Positions 41,489 through 50,737 are shown, numbered from the stretch's first letter. The stretch: DNA of 64,000 nt from Pseudomonas paeninsulae (GCF_035621475.1 NZ_CP141799.1:342001-406000); one strand, 5' to 3'. The notes: a model not told the origin generated them from the sequence alone. A program made the numbers and translations.

Positions 41489-41598
41489 CGTAGGATGGGT
41501 CGAGCCGCGCAGGTTGAGCGAAGCGATACCCATCGTTTTTGCAGTGGCGCTGCCCAGGTTGTTGGGTATCGTCGCTGCGCTCCTCAACCCAACCTACG
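41489..41598. repeat. Pair of inverted REP-like repeats between tkt and epd
   Basis: Left half begins CGTAGGATGGGTCGAG and contains GCGAAGCGATACCCATCG; the right half is its near-complement, with GTTGGGTATCG then CTCAACCCAACCTACG. The two roughly 45-base halves could fold into a long stem. It occupies nearly the whole tkt-epd gap and ends 11 bp before the epd start. Confidence 0.8.
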
Positions 41599-41609
41599 TT
41601 CGAGTCCCT

Positions 41610-42677
41610 ATGTCCAATCGCCCCTACAGAATCGCCCTCAACGGCTACGGCCGCATCGGTCGCTGCGTGCTGCGCGCGCTGCATGAGCGCGGTGCCGGGG
41701 CGCGCCTGGAAATAGTCGCGCTGAATGATTTGGCCGACCAGGCCAGCATCGAATACCTGACCCGTTTCGACTCCACCCACGGGCGCTTTCCCGGCGAGGT
41801 GAAGGTCGATGGCGACTGCCTGCATATCAATGGCGACTGCGTGCAGGTGCTGCGCCAGGCGACGCCGGAAGACATCGACTGGGCGGCGCTGGATATCGAC
41901 CTGTTGCTGGAGTGCTCCGGCGCTTATCACACTCGCGCCGACGGCCAGCGTTTCCTCGCGGCCGGTGCGCCGCGGGTGCTGTTCTCCCAGCCGATGGCCA
42001 GCGAAACGGATATCGATGCCACCATCGTCTTCGGGGTCAATCAACACTGTCTGACCGGTGACGAACGCCTGGTGTCCAACGCTTCCTGCACCACCAATTG
42101 CGGGGTGCCGCTGCTCAAGTTGCTCAACGAGGCGGTGGGCCTGGAGTACGTCTCCATCACCACCATCCACTCGGCGATGAACGATCAGCCGGTGATCGAT
42201 GCCTACCACCATGAAGACCTGCGCCGCACGCGCTCGGCCTTTCAGTCGGTGATTCCGGTGTCCACCGGCCTGGCGCGGGGTATCGAACGGCTGCTACCGG
42301 AACTAAGCGGGCGGATTCAGGCCAAAGCCATACGCGTGCCGACGGTAAACGTGTCCTGCCTGGACATCACCTTGCAGACCGCGCGTGACACCAGCGCGGA
42401 AGAAATCAATCAGGTGCTGCGTCAGGCCGCCGAAAGTGGCCCGCTGCAGGGGTTGATCGCCTACACCGAGTTGCCCCATGCCAGTTGCGATTTCAACCAC
42501 GATCCGCACTCGGCCATCGTCGATGGCAGTCAGACCCGGGTTTCCGGGCCGCGCCTGGTCAATCTGCTGGCCTGGTTCGACAACGAGTGGGGGTTTGCCA
42601 ATCGCATGCTCGACGTGGCCGAACACTTTCTCGCCGTGTCTCCTGTTCCCATTCAACCAGCCCCCGTGAAGGACTGA
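41610..42677 (+). CDS. epd: Erythrose-4-phosphate dehydrogenase (GAPDH family)
   Basis: 355 residues from ATG 41610. NAD-binding start [18 protein letters not shown], catalytic cysteine in [17 protein letters not shown], and [20 protein letters not shown], which distinguishes Epd from GapA (NDQ/H..., with the R-T-R-S loop). Makes 4-phosphoerythronate for pyridoxal phosphate synthesis. The upstream repeat leaves only a weak GAG as ribosome site, so expression may differ from its neighbours. Confidence 0.92.
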   Translation: MSNRPYRIALNGYGRIGRCVLRALHERGAGARLEIVALNDLADQASIEYLTRFDSTHGRFPGEVKVDGDCLHINGDCVQVLRQATPEDIDWAALDIDLLLECSGAYHTRADGQRFLAAGAPRVLFSQPMASETDIDATIVFGVNQHCLTGDERLVSNASCTTNCGVPLLKLLNEAVGLEYVSITTIHSAMNDQPVIDAYHHEDLRRTRSAFQSVIPVSTGLARGIERLLPELSGRIQAKAIRVPTVNVSCLDITLQTARDTSAEEINQVLRQAAESGPLQGLIAYTELPHASCDFNHDPHSAIVDGSQTRVSGPRLVNLLAWFDNEWGFANRMLDVAEHFLAVSPVPIQPAPVKD

Positions 42678-42681
42678 TTCC

Positions 42682-43845
42682 ATGACCGTTCTGAAGATGA
42701 CCGACCTCGACCTCCAAGGTAAACGCGTGTTGATCCGCGAAGACCTCAACGTGCCGGTAAAAGACGGCGCGGTGACGAGCGCCGCGCGCATCCTCGCCGC
42801 GCTGCCGACCATCAAGCTGGCCCTGGAAAAGGGTGCGGCGGTCATGGTCTGCTCGCACCTGGGTCGCCCGAACGAAGGTGAATACTCCGCAGAAAACAGC
42901 CTCAAGCCGGTCGCCGATTACCTGAGCCAGGCGCTCGGCCGTGAAGTGTCGCTGGTGCGCGATTACCTCGACGGCCTCGACATCCAGCCCGGCCAACTGC
43001 TGTTGCTGGAAAACGTCCGCTTCAATCCGGGCGAGAAGAACAACAGCGACGAACTGGCCCGGCAATATGCCGCGCTCTGTGACGTGTTCGTCATGGACGC
43101 CTTCGGCACCGCCCACCGCGCCCAGGGCTCGACCCATGGTGTGGCCAAGTTTGCCAAGGTGGCCTGCGCCGGCCCGCTGCTGGCGGCTGAGCTGGATGCC
43201 CTGGGCAAGGCGCTGGGCAATCCGGCCAAACCGATGGCGGCCATCGTCGCCGGCTCCAAGGTGTCGACCAAGCTCGATGTCCTGACCAGCCTGAGCCAGA
43301 TCTGCGACCAGCTGATCGTCGGCGGCGGGATTGCCAACACCTTCCTCGCTGCCGCCGGTTTTCCGGTCGGCAAGTCGCTGTACGAGGCCGATCTGCTGGA
43401 TACCGCCAAAGCCATCGCCGCCAAGGTCAGCGTGCCGCTGCCGGTGGACGTGGTGGTGGCCAAGGAGTTCGCCGAATCCGCCACCGCCACCGTCAAGCTG
43501 GTCGCCGATGTGGCCGATGACGACATGATCCTCGATATCGGCCCGCAGACCGCGCGGCAATTCGCCGAGCTGCTGCAGTCGTCGCAGACCATTCTGTGGA
43601 ACGGTCCGGTCGGGGTGTTCGAGTTCGACCAGTTCGGCAACGGTACCAAGGTGCTGGCCGAAGCCATCGCCGCCAGCCCGGCGTTCTCGATTGCCGGTGG
43701 TGGCGACACCCTGGCGGCCATCGACAAATACGCCGTGGCGGACAAGATTTCCTATATCTCCACCGGCGGCGGCGCCTTCCTCGAGTTCGTCGAGGGCAAG
43801 GTGCTGCCGGCCGTGAAAGTGCTGGAGCAGCGCGCCAAGGGCTAG
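42682..43845 (+). CDS. pgk: Phosphoglycerate kinase
   Basis: 387 residues; the start is 4 bases after the epd stop. Signature [17 protein letters not shown], substrate loop [12 protein letters not shown], and nucleotide segments [18 protein letters not shown] and [16 protein letters not shown]. Transfers phosphate between 1,3-bisphosphoglycerate and ADP in glycolysis/gluconeogenesis. Part of the tkt-epd-pgk-fba unit. Confidence 0.97.
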   Translation: MTVLKMTDLDLQGKRVLIREDLNVPVKDGAVTSAARILAALPTIKLALEKGAAVMVCSHLGRPNEGEYSAENSLKPVADYLSQALGREVSLVRDYLDGLDIQPGQLLLLENVRFNPGEKNNSDELARQYAALCDVFVMDAFGTAHRAQGSTHGVAKFAKVACAGPLLAAELDALGKALGNPAKPMAAIVAGSKVSTKLDVLTSLSQICDQLIVGGGIANTFLAAAGFPVGKSLYEADLLDTAKAIAAKVSVPLPVDVVVAKEFAESATATVKLVADVADDDMILDIGPQTARQFAELLQSSQTILWNGPVGVFEFDQFGNGTKVLAEAIAASPAFSIAGGGDTLAAIDKYAVADKISYISTGGGAFLEFVEGKVLPAVKVLEQRAKG

Positions 43846-43847
43846 CC

Positions 43848-44006
43848 CTTGTTGGTCGGGAAGGCCGCCGCGAGGTTGAACCAGGCTCCCTGTGGGTTGT
43901 CGATTACCATGCTCGCGGCGTGGGCCGGCTATCCTTCCAGCGCAAGGGCGAAGAAGGGCTGGTCTATTGGGCCGGCACCGATGATTTGCCCGGCCACCTT
44001 GGCTGA
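43848..44006 (+). pseudogene. Remnant of an MliC-like lysozyme-inhibitor lipoprotein, C-terminal end only
   Basis: The frame immediately after pgk has no start codon but encodes EPGSLWVVDYHARGVGRLSF followed by QRKGEEGLVYWAGTDDLPGHLG and a stop. The part GVGRLSFQRKGEEGLVYW...D resembles the end of Pseudomonas MliC-type lipoproteins (KG.EGLVYW..TNDL), which often sit between pgk and fba. Signal peptide, lipobox and the first half are absent, so it is a truncated remnant. The similarity is from memory of the family and should be tested. Confidence 0.4.
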
Positions 44007-44154
44007 ATCGTCGGGATGCACTCCGGGCGACGAATTTCATCCTCTGGTGCGCCAGGGGCGGACGAGCTGACCCCTTGTCCCTGAATACTTGAATAGCGCC
44101 TGCCCCTGCGGCAGGCTTGCACGATTAACGAGTCCCTCCGGGAGAAAGAACACC

Positions 44155-45219
44155 ATGGCACTTATCAGCATGCGCCAGATGCTCGACCACGCCGCCGAAT
44201 TCGGCTACGGCGTGCCGGCTTTCAACGTCAACAATCTCGAGCAGATGCGCGCGATCATGGAAGCGGCCGACAAGACCGATTCCCCGGTGATCGTCCAGGC
44301 CTCCGCCGGTGCGCGCAAATATGCCGGTGCGCCGTTCCTGCGGCACCTGATCCTGGCGGCAATCGAAGAATTCCCGCATATCCCGGTGTGCATGCACCAG
44401 GACCACGGCACCAGCCCGGACGTGTGCCAGCGCTCGATCCAGCTGGGCTTCAGCTCGGTGATGATGGACGGCTCGCTGAAAGAAGACGGCAAGACTCCGG
44501 CCGACTACGACTACAACGTCGCCGTGACCCAGCAAACCGTCGCCTTCGCCCACGCCTGTGGCGTGTCGGTGGAAGGTGAGCTGGGTTGCCTGGGCAGCCT
44601 GGAAACCGGCATGGCCGGCGAAGAAGACGGCGTTGGCGCCGAAGGCGTGCTCGACCACAGTCAGATGCTCACCGACCCGGAAGAAGCCGCCGACTTCGTT
44701 AAGCGCACCCAGGTCGATGCCCTGGCCATTGCCATCGGCACCAGCCACGGCGCCTACAAGTTCACCAAGCCGCCGACCGGTGACATCCTCGCCATCGACC
44801 GGATCAAGGCAATCCACGCGCGCATCCCCAACACCCACCTGGTGATGCACGGTTCTTCTTCGGTGCCACAAGAGTGGCTGGCGATCATCAACCAGTACGG
44901 CGGTGACATCAAAGAAACCTACGGCGTGCCAGTCGAAGAAATTGTTGAAGGCATCAAGTACGGCGTGCGCAAGGTCAACATCGATACCGACCTGCGCCTG
45001 GCCTCTACGGGTGCTATGCGCCGCTTGATGGCTGAGAACCCGAGTGAGTTCGACCCGCGTAAATTCTTCGGTGCCACCGTAACTGCGATGCGCGACATCT
45101 GCATCGCCCGCTACGAAGCCTTCGGCACTGCCGGTAATGCCTCGAAGATCAAGCCGATGAACCTGGAAGCCATGTTCCAGCGGTATGCCAAGGGTGAGCT
45201 GGCCGCCAAGGTCAACTAA
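44155..45219 (+). CDS. fba: Class II fructose-1,6-bisphosphate aldolase
   Basis: 354 residues. Zinc-site motif [19 protein letters not shown] and later [21 protein letters not shown] and [16 protein letters not shown], with NIDTDLRLA. Cleaves or forms fructose-1,6-bisphosphate. Shine-Dalgarno GGGAGAAA at 44140-44147. It is separated from pgk by 309 bases containing the remnant above and a GC-rich stem (about 44098-44117), so it may have its own promoter. Ends at a strong terminator. Confidence 0.97.
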   Translation: MALISMRQMLDHAAEFGYGVPAFNVNNLEQMRAIMEAADKTDSPVIVQASAGARKYAGAPFLRHLILAAIEEFPHIPVCMHQDHGTSPDVCQRSIQLGFSSVMMDGSLKEDGKTPADYDYNVAVTQQTVAFAHACGVSVEGELGCLGSLETGMAGEEDGVGAEGVLDHSQMLTDPEEAADFVKRTQVDALAIAIGTSHGAYKFTKPPTGDILAIDRIKAIHARIPNTHLVMHGSSSVPQEWLAIINQYGGDIKETYGVPVEEIVEGIKYGVRKVNIDTDLRLASTGAMRRLMAENPSEFDPRKFFGATVTAMRDICIARYEAFGTAGNASKIKPMNLEAMFQRYAKGELAAKVN

Positions 45220-45234
45220 GCCTCGGCTGCAACG

Positions 45235-45262
45235 AAAAAGCCCGCTAATTAGCGGGCTTTTT
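45235..45262 (+). terminator. Terminator after fba
   Basis: Perfect 12-base arms AAAAAGCCCGCT and AGCGGGCTTTTT around an AATT loop, ending in a T-run, 15 bases after the stop. Confidence 0.92.
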
Positions 45263-45603
45263 GTCGACTGTAGCGCCTGTTCGGCTGGCCACTTCCTGTG
45301 TTTTGCTGCAGGTCGTGAAATGACCGGGCGCAGTGCGGGGGCAGGCATGCGCGCGCACAGCGCAGGATTCTTGCGCTACACAGGGCTCAGTTTGTGCGCG
45401 TTAGCTTTAGAGCTGATGGCGATGTGATTTTCTTTTGCTTATGTCGTCTATTTGCAGTGCTGATTAGACTGCTCGACAGCATGGCCAGGAGAGCGGCATT
45501 TGATGCCGCGATTTTCATGGATACATGAGTCTAGAGGATGGTTGGTTCGGGTAATACCTTACAAAGTGCGCAACTGGCTGTTCGACATGACTCGAGGTTA
45601 TCA
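45263..45603. other. 341-bp non-coding gap
   Basis: Between the fba terminator and the lipoprotein gene. I see no gene or structured element; the last 100 bases are AT-richer and probably hold the lipoprotein promoter. Confidence 0.5.
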
Positions 45604-45990
45604 ATGAAAAAATTAGCTCTGTATATCGCTGTTGGAATGGCTGTAACCACCCTTGTAGGCTGTGCCAGTGGCGAGCCAAGCACGGCTGACATGATGCGGG
45701 TTCATGCTAAGCAGGCCCAGGCCAGAGCTGATCTTCGCCAGCACTTCGCCGATGATTGGGATCTCGGTTCCGCTTTGATTCGCGCCGGCGAGAAGCAGGT
45801 AAAAAAAGGCGAAAAGAAGATTAGTGCTGCGGAAACGGATCTGAAGGCCGCCGAAAGCGATCTAGAAGGTGGGCGTGCACAAGTTACTCAAGGCAACGGC
45901 AAAATTGCCGATGGCCAAAAGCTTATTCAGGACAGTGAGCGACTGTTCCGTGAGCGCTTCCCGGAGCTTGAGCTGAAACGCGCGCTTTGA
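45604..45990 (+). CDS. Small coiled-coil lipoprotein
   Basis: 128 residues with a lipoprotein signal (MKKLALYIAVGMAVTTLVGC, lipobox Cys20). The mature part is charged and helical with heptad-like repeats (GEKQVKKGEKKISAAETDLKA and AESDLEGGRAQVTQGNGKI), likely a periplasmic coiled coil. Family not recognised with certainty; no enzymatic motif. Monocistronic with its own terminator. Confidence 0.8.
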   Translation: MKKLALYIAVGMAVTTLVGCASGEPSTADMMRVHAKQAQARADLRQHFADDWDLGSALIRAGEKQVKKGEKKISAAETDLKAAESDLEGGRAQVTQGNGKIADGQKLIQDSERLFRERFPELELKRAL

Positions 45991-46008
45991 TCGAATCGCG
46001 AACGGCTT

Positions 46009-46039
46009 AACCGGCAGGCTCTCCGCCCGCCGGTTTTTT
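46009..46039 (+). terminator. Terminator after the coiled-coil lipoprotein gene
   Basis: AACCGGC and GCCGGTT arms, extendable by GG/CC, followed by TTTTTT, 18 bases past the stop. Confidence 0.82.
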
Positions 46040-46142
46040 ACCCAGACACTCCAGCATGATGAGACGGCTCTTGCGCACAGGCTCAACGCGAGTGGCTGCA
46101 ATCGCCGATATATCGTCTGAATAGCCGGCTATTCGCTCAGCG

Positions 46143-46427
46143 TTAGACGTAGGGTTGGCCACCAAACCCTCTCGGGAGTCGCTGCCGCCCCGGCATGTCG
46201 GAGAGTTTCTCCCGCCACGCGGCGCGCCAGTCACTCGACACATGAGCGGCCTTGGATCTTCGCGCTGCTCTGCGCGCCGCATTTCGTTCGGCCTTCCGAG
46301 CCTCCTTGTACACGTCCGTATTGCGACAGTTATGGCATTTCACCTGATTAAGTTTGCTGCTGGAGGCAAGGCTGCTGCCGTGGCTGCCGCAGGCGAGATG
46401 ACCCGCGACCTTGTAGTGAGTAACCAT
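46143..46427 (-). CDS. Small zinc-ribbon-like protein of unknown function
   Basis: 94 residues. Cys13 and His16 in HLACGSHG and Cys31/Cys34 in VKCHNCRN form a plausible C/H-C/C zinc knuckle, followed by a basic helix (YKEARKAERNAARRAARRSK). A strong GAGGAG lies 7 nt before ATG 46427, supporting expression. Similar proteins occur scattered in Pseudomonas; no function is known. Nucleic-acid binding is a guess from the basic tail. Confidence 0.65.
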   Translation of the reverse strand: MVTHYKVAGHLACGSHGSSLASSSKLNQVKCHNCRNTDVYKEARKAERNAARRAARRSKAAHVSSDWRAAWREKLSDMPGRQRLPRGFGGQPYV

Positions 46428-46884
46428 CGGTTAATCTCCTCATGATGTTGAGTGCAGCGCAAGGAAGGCGATACGAGATCGGTTGCTTCGAAGCAGACGC
46501 AAAAGCGAAGCCGCCAAGGCGCTTGCGGCGAACCAGAGGCCTTGCCCTGGCATGGGCTCGCACCATCAGGGAGCGATTGAACATACCTGCACCTAAACAG
46601 CATTGTTCCGCTCACGGTTACGATCCCTGCGTTTGGTTAGACCACTCCCTGTGGGGGCTGGTTCGTCGACCCGCTGCGAGGTCATGCACGCCTCGAGGGG
46701 TTATTGAGCTGAAGCCGTTCGGCAGCATGCTGCGGTAAAAACAGGCGCGTATGCGAGCCCCGACTAGCGTCCCCGACAAAATGCTCATTTACAGCTCGTG
46801 AACTGCGCTTTCTCGCCTGTTTTTGCCTTGCCTGACCTTTGCTCGCTACGTTTTCACACCGCCTGCCTCGAGCGCTTTTTTGCG
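46428..46884. other. 457-bp accessory gap with no firm gene
   Basis: Open frames exist on both strands at 46348-46740 (Arg-rich, no good ribosome site) but overlap each other and I do not accept either. The right third holds a repeat related to the MITE at 35 kb (46735-46868). Confidence 0.5.
46735..46868. repeat. Diverged copy of the MITE-like element
   Basis: Shares TAAAAACAGGC, then AATGCTCATTTACAGCTCGT and CTCGCCTGTTTTTGCCTTG with the element at 35006-35153. Its outer ends are degenerate (ACACCGCCTGCCT in place of CAACGGCCTGCT), and about 30 extra bases lie between the left inner arm and the shared core. Confidence 0.65.
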
Positions 46885-47568
46885 TTATGGCGTAGAGCTG
46901 ATCAGCGGCCGATGCTCGATATCCAGCTTGAAGAAGACCGCGGCGCCGGCTTCGGTCTCGTAGCCACGGTTGTCCTGGGGGTAGGCCCCGGCCTTGAAGT
47001 ACAAGGATTTCGCCGCCCAAGCCGAATCGAGCCGGGTATTCCAGTTGTTGTTATTGAGGTTGATCGACAGCGTGCCGTTCGGGGTCAGGTGGATGCTGTA
47101 GGTGAAGCGCTGATTCAGTTCGATGTGGCTGGCGATAGTGATGACCTGAATCGGGGCGTCGGGCTTGAGGCGCACCTTGGCCACGATATTGCCGCCGGCC
47201 AAATACTCCTTGTATTGGTACTCCAGCTTGAGCAGCGGTGCGCTGCTCTGGTGGGCGTGGATCTGGCCGATCACCAGCTTGCCGGTCGAGGGCACCTGGC
47301 TGATTTTCAGGGCGGCGCGCAGGAAATTGTCGGCGCTGGGGTAGGTCCAGTTGTGCCGCTTACCGTCGGCGGCGGTTTCACGCAGCTCGCTGCGCGGGTA
47401 CTTGGCATTCTTGGTGGTGCTGCCGTTGACCGGGGCCCAGAAGAAGATCGCGCCGTCTTTCGACTGGAAGTAGTGATCCTGATAGCCGCCGGCTAGCAGG
47501 GGGGTGTCGATGGTGGTGGCGGGGATACCGACGGGAATGCTCAGATTCCAGGTGGCAAGATCGATCAT
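46885..47568 (-). CDS. Polysaccharide lyase family 7 alginate lyase, no signal peptide
   Basis: 227 residues from ATG 47568 with AGGAGA upstream. The three PL7 conserved motifs are present: RSELRE (59-64), QIH (102-104, catalytic His104) and YFKAGAYPQ (190-198). QIH is associated with poly-guluronate or mixed preference. No signal peptide is seen, unlike many secreted lyases, but the P. aeruginosa PA1167-type enzyme is similar in length and start. Cleaves alginate by beta-elimination. Confidence 0.88.
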   Translation of the reverse strand: MIDLATWNLSIPVGIPATTIDTPLLAGGYQDHYFQSKDGAIFFWAPVNGSTTKNAKYPRSELRETAADGKRHNWTYPSADNFLRAALKISQVPSTGKLVIGQIHAHQSSAPLLKLEYQYKEYLAGGNIVAKVRLKPDAPIQVITIASHIELNQRFTYSIHLTPNGTLSINLNNNNWNTRLDSAWAAKSLYFKAGAYPQDNRGYETEAGAAVFFKLDIEHRPLISSTP

Positions 47569-47613
47569 GACTGATTCTCCTAGAAGAGAAATGACTGCAG
47601 TCGAGGGGCACAT

Positions 47614-48043
47614 CTCATCCTTGAGTCAGTAACGGCTTACTTGGCATTCCTGCGGGTGACACACGCGAACTGGAGGAGGTTGGGGCAGGGGCTGCCATTG
47701 GCCGCGGGATGCGGTCGTCGTTATAGCGGCAGGCGGCTCGGAAAGATGATGGCAGTTAGTCTATTTATTGACGTCAAGATATTGATTGAGCAGGCCCTGC
47801 GCCGTATCTGCTCCGCGTGGCAGCCGAGCGCGATGTCTGGATGCTCCAGATGGCGATATTGGTCCTGAGGGGATTGCCGGCGAGGGGCGCTGGTCTGGTG
47901 CGCCGCCGGGGCTAGCGCCGGGTTTTCCTGCGGCTGGGGACAGACCCCCCGAGCTTCCACAGACTGGCGGCAGCAGGTTGCCCGATCGCCGGGTTGCGGC
48001 ATACTGCGCAACCCAGGCCCACGAGAATCGCCCGGTACTGTCC
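47614..48043. other. 430-bp gap, no gene recognised
   Basis: Between the divergent PL7 lyase and the YgjP-like gene; some short open frames but none with start signals or recognisable domains. The promoters of both neighbours are expected here. Confidence 0.5.
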
Positions 48044-48550
48044 ATGACCCCACTGAAATTCCTCCAGGGCTACCCGCTCCAGCTGCAAGAGCAGATCCGC
48101 CAGCTGATCGCCGAGCAGCGCCTGGGCGACTACCTGGCCCAGCGCTACAGCGGCAAGCACGGCGTGCAGAGCGACAAGGCGCTGTACGCCTACATCGTGG
48201 CGTTGAAACAGGAGCATTTGCGCAATGCGCCGGCGATCGACAAGGTGCTGTTCGACAACCGCCTCGACCTGACCCATCGCGCCCTCGGCCTGCACACTGC
48301 GATTTCCCGGGTGCAGGGTGGCAAGCTCAAGGCGAAGAAGGAGATTCGCGTGGCCGCACTGTTCAAGGAGGCCGCGCCGGAGTTTCTGCAGATGATCGTG
48401 GTACACGAACTGGCCCACCTGAAAGAGGCCGAGCACAACAAGGCGTTCTACAAACTCTGCGAATACATGCTGCCCGACTATCATCAGGTGGAGTTCGATC
48501 TGCGTGTGTACCTGACCTGGCGCGAGCTGCAGGGGCGTAGCCCGGCCTGA
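48044..48550 (+). CDS. YgjP-like metallohydrolase (M48-related, DUF45)
   Basis: 168 residues from ATG 48044. Zincin motif VVHELAHLKEAEHNKAFY gives His121, Glu122, His125 and a further His131; the following CEYMLPDYHQVEFDLRVYL is typical of YgjP/DUF45. Predicted soluble metal-dependent hydrolase. Function unproven. Confidence 0.85.
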   Translation: MTPLKFLQGYPLQLQEQIRQLIAEQRLGDYLAQRYSGKHGVQSDKALYAYIVALKQEHLRNAPAIDKVLFDNRLDLTHRALGLHTAISRVQGGKLKAKKEIRVAALFKEAAPEFLQMIVVHELAHLKEAEHNKAFYKLCEYMLPDYHQVEFDLRVYLTWRELQGRSPA

Positions 48551-48598
48551 GTTCGCGGGCGGCAATCAATGCTCGGGGGTCAGTCACCGAGTTGTTTG

Positions 48599-48832
48599 TC
48601 AGCCGCGCAGCAGCAGATTGAGCTGATCGACGACTTCCGCCCAGTCGGCGTCCTCGAGGATCTCCTCGCGCAGAAAGCTGGCCTGGGCGGCGCTCCAGAA
48701 GGGCGCATCAGCCAGTTTGCAGGTTTCCGGCAGCGGCGAATGGGTGGTGATGAAGCGCTCGATGCTGGCTTGTTCGGCAGGCAAACCGAGCTGCTTAAAC
48801 AGCGCCGAGAGACCGTGGGTAGGGCTTTCCAT
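48599..48832 (-). CDS. DUF2789 protein
   Basis: 77 residues from ATG 48832, with GAGGAG about 7 nt upstream. Matches DUF2789 throughout: THGLSALFKQLGLPAEQASI, LADAPFWSAAQASFLREEI and EDADWAEVVDQLNLLLRG. Short acidic helical protein of unknown function, convergent with the YgjP-like gene. Confidence 0.85.
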   Translation of the reverse strand: MESPTHGLSALFKQLGLPAEQASIERFITTHSPLPETCKLADAPFWSAAQASFLREEILEDADWAEVVDQLNLLLRG

Positions 48833-48957
48833 GATGTGCTCCTCTGGAGAGTGGACTCGCCCATACAGCCTAGCGTATATCGACAAATACCGGCCGCAGG
48901 ATGCAGACCGCCAAGGCCTGCATGCAGGCAGGTTTTTCAGGGGCTCGAGGTGGCAGC

Positions 48958-49722
48958 ATGCCTTCAGGGTTTTCGCGCAGGTTGTTCGCGGTGGTGGCCA
49001 GCCTTGCGCTGCTGCTTCCTCCGTTGGCGCTGGCGCGCGAGTTGTTGGCGGTCGGCAGCGATTTTTCGCGGGTTTTCGAGCGCACGGCGGCGGGCGAATA
49101 CCGGGGGCTCGGCCCTGACGCCCTGCGCCAGGTGCTTGAACCGCGTGGCTACAGCCTGCGCTTCGCGTCTTACCCCTGGGCCCGCGCGCAGCGCATGGTC
49201 GAGTTGGGTCAAGCCGACATCCTTATCGGCCCCTATCGCAGTCCTGCGCGCGAGGCGCGTTTCGCGTTTGTCGGGCCGGCTTTCTATCGCGACCGGATCG
49301 TCTTTTATCGCCGCAGCGACAAGCCGTTTGATTGGTTCGGCGATTTCCGCCAACTGGCCGGTCAGCGCATTGGCGTGGTGCGTGCCTGGGCCTACGGGGA
49401 GCGTTTCGATACCGTACGCGAGGGGCTAGACCTGGTCACCGTGGAGGGGGTCGACAACGGCCTGAAAATGCTCAGCGTCGGACGCCTCGAGTTGCTCGTC
49501 AGCAATCAGCGCAACACCCAGCCGGTGTTGCAGGCGCTGGGCTTGGGTGATGAAATCAGCCAGCTCGAACCCCCTATCGATCTCCAGGACGGTTACTTCG
49601 CCTTCCCTCTGCAGCGCAGCCATGCACGTCTGCGCGAGGATTTCGACGAGGGCTTTCGGCAGTTGGTCGAGCGTGGGCAACTAGCCCGGCTGGCGGCCCA
49701 GTGGCAGGTAGATATTCCATGA
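48958..49722 (+). CDS. Periplasmic solute-binding protein (family 3, amino-acid type)
   Basis: 254 residues from ATG 48958 with GAGGTGG upstream. Signal peptide ends near LALA-RE. The SBP_bac_3 fold is seen in the N-terminal lobe (GLGPDALRQVLEPRGYSLRF, ASYPWARAQRMVELGQADILIGPY) and second lobe (LAGQRIGVVRAWAYGERF). The WARAQRMVE.G.AD pattern is common in orphan Pseudomonas binding proteins. No permease or ATPase is adjacent, so its transporter or sensor partner is unknown. Confidence 0.83.
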   Translation: MPSGFSRRLFAVVASLALLLPPLALARELLAVGSDFSRVFERTAAGEYRGLGPDALRQVLEPRGYSLRFASYPWARAQRMVELGQADILIGPYRSPAREARFAFVGPAFYRDRIVFYRRSDKPFDWFGDFRQLAGQRIGVVRAWAYGERFDTVREGLDLVTVEGVDNGLKMLSVGRLELLVSNQRNTQPVLQALGLGDEISQLEPPIDLQDGYFAFPLQRSHARLREDFDEGFRQLVERGQLARLAAQWQVDIP

Positions 49723-49821
49723 GAAGGCTATGTAGCAATTATTTTCTGAGGGTGAGCGTGGGGCCGGCCAGCAACGGCTCAATTTAATGCTGGTGGGCTG
49801 AAACCCGCTGAGTGCGGGCGT

Positions 49822-50304
49822 TCAGCAGACCCGCAGCACCTCGAATCGCTGGCTGCTGCTGCCCATGCGCAACTCCACCCGATCGCCTGCACCGCAGCCG
49901 ATCAGGCGTTGTCCAAGCGGTGCCCGTGGGCTGATCACCCGTACCTCCTGACCTTCCAGCAGCAGCTTCAGGCCGGCACCGTCCGGGCCGAGGAACAGGC
50001 ACTGCTCAGCGCCCTGGACATCGGCCAGCCACACCAAGGCGCTGAGCTGAATGCCCAGTTGCGCATCGAAGGGCCGCAGCCGAAGTTTTTCCCAGGCGCT
50101 CAGGGCCTGGCGAATCTCCTCGACCCGGCGCGCCTGCCCGGCGGCCAGATAAGAGGCCTCCAGGCCCAGGGTGTCGTACTTGTTCTCGGCAATATTCTCT
50201 TCATGGGTGGCCGTTTCATAGGCAGTCAACGCCGCTTGCCGGGCCAGTGCCAGGTCGGTGTGCAGCTTGTCGAGAATCAGTTGCTGGAGCAGAGCTTTGT
50301 TCAA
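49822..50304 (-). CDS. GreA/GreB-family transcription factor-like protein
   Basis: 160 residues. An N-terminal coiled coil ends in an acidic tip like that of GreA (THEENIAENKYDTLGLEASYL), followed by a C-terminal FKBP-like GreA/B domain (VRVISPRAPLGQRLIGCGAGDRVEL), which is the classic Gre end. It is likely to insert into the RNA polymerase secondary channel; whether it cleaves transcripts is unknown. Shorter coil than GreA. Confidence 0.8.
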   Translation of the reverse strand: MNKALLQQLILDKLHTDLALARQAALTAYETATHEENIAENKYDTLGLEASYLAAGQARRVEEIRQALSAWEKLRLRPFDAQLGIQLSALVWLADVQGAEQCLFLGPDGAGLKLLLEGQEVRVISPRAPLGQRLIGCGAGDRVELRMGSSSQRFEVLRVC

Positions 50305-50420
50305 CGGTCACTCGCAGGGTCGGCAGGAAAAATCTCGGTCTATGCACCAAAGTCTAGTGTCGCCATGGCTACCGAAGGCGGCATTGTGCACGGGTTGCTA
50401 CTAAAAGTGAGGGTGTGGGA

Positions 50421-50651
50421 ATGAACATGATGCGGTCGATGGGGTTTTTCTTCCTGTTTCTGCTGGTGCCGCTGGGCGCCTTGCTGGCCAACTACCCGGG
50501 GCCGATTGCCGAATGGTTGAGCGGGCTGTTCGGTGTGCAAATCAGCCGGGGCAACCTCGGAGCCGGCTTCATGCTGCTGGCGGCGATCTGCCTCAAGGTC
50601 GATCTGACCATTCGTCGTCGCGCTCAGGCCAGCCAGGCGAGCATCGCCTGA
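50421..50651 (+). CDS. Small two-helix membrane protein
   Basis: 76 residues from ATG 50421. Two hydrophobic segments (MGFFFLFLLVPLGALLANY and LGAGFMLLAAICLKV) and a basic C-terminus. Weak ribosome site (GGGTGTGGGA). No family recognised. It lies 86 bp ahead of the HDOD gene on the same strand. Confidence 0.6.
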   Translation: MNMMRSMGFFFLFLLVPLGALLANYPGPIAEWLSGLFGVQISRGNLGAGFMLLAAICLKVDLTIRRRAQASQASIA

Positions 50652-50737
50652 TTGCTCGGACGGCAGTCTGCCATCAAATTGGCGCAATAGATCACGGCCT
50701 TGGCTACACTGCGCTCCATCTGCGGCGGGAGGCCATG

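Noticed and set aside
40523..41587. 354-codon minus-strand frame opposite transketolase
   Set aside because: Antisense shadow of tktA with no motif; it also runs into the REP-like repeat.
45185..45427. 80-codon frame across the fba terminator
   Set aside because: It begins within fba and reads through a strong terminator; no start signal or domain.
46348..46740. Arg-rich overlapping frames on both strands in the accessory gap
   Set aside because: They overlap each other and the zinc-ribbon gene, lack convincing ribosome sites and domains; either could be a decayed or repeated sequence, but not a supported gene.
48916..48929. GCCTGCATGCAGGC palindrome before the periplasmic binding protein gene
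   Set aside because: Perfect but short, GC-rich and without a flanking regulator or conserved spacing; likely chance in GC-rich DNA.
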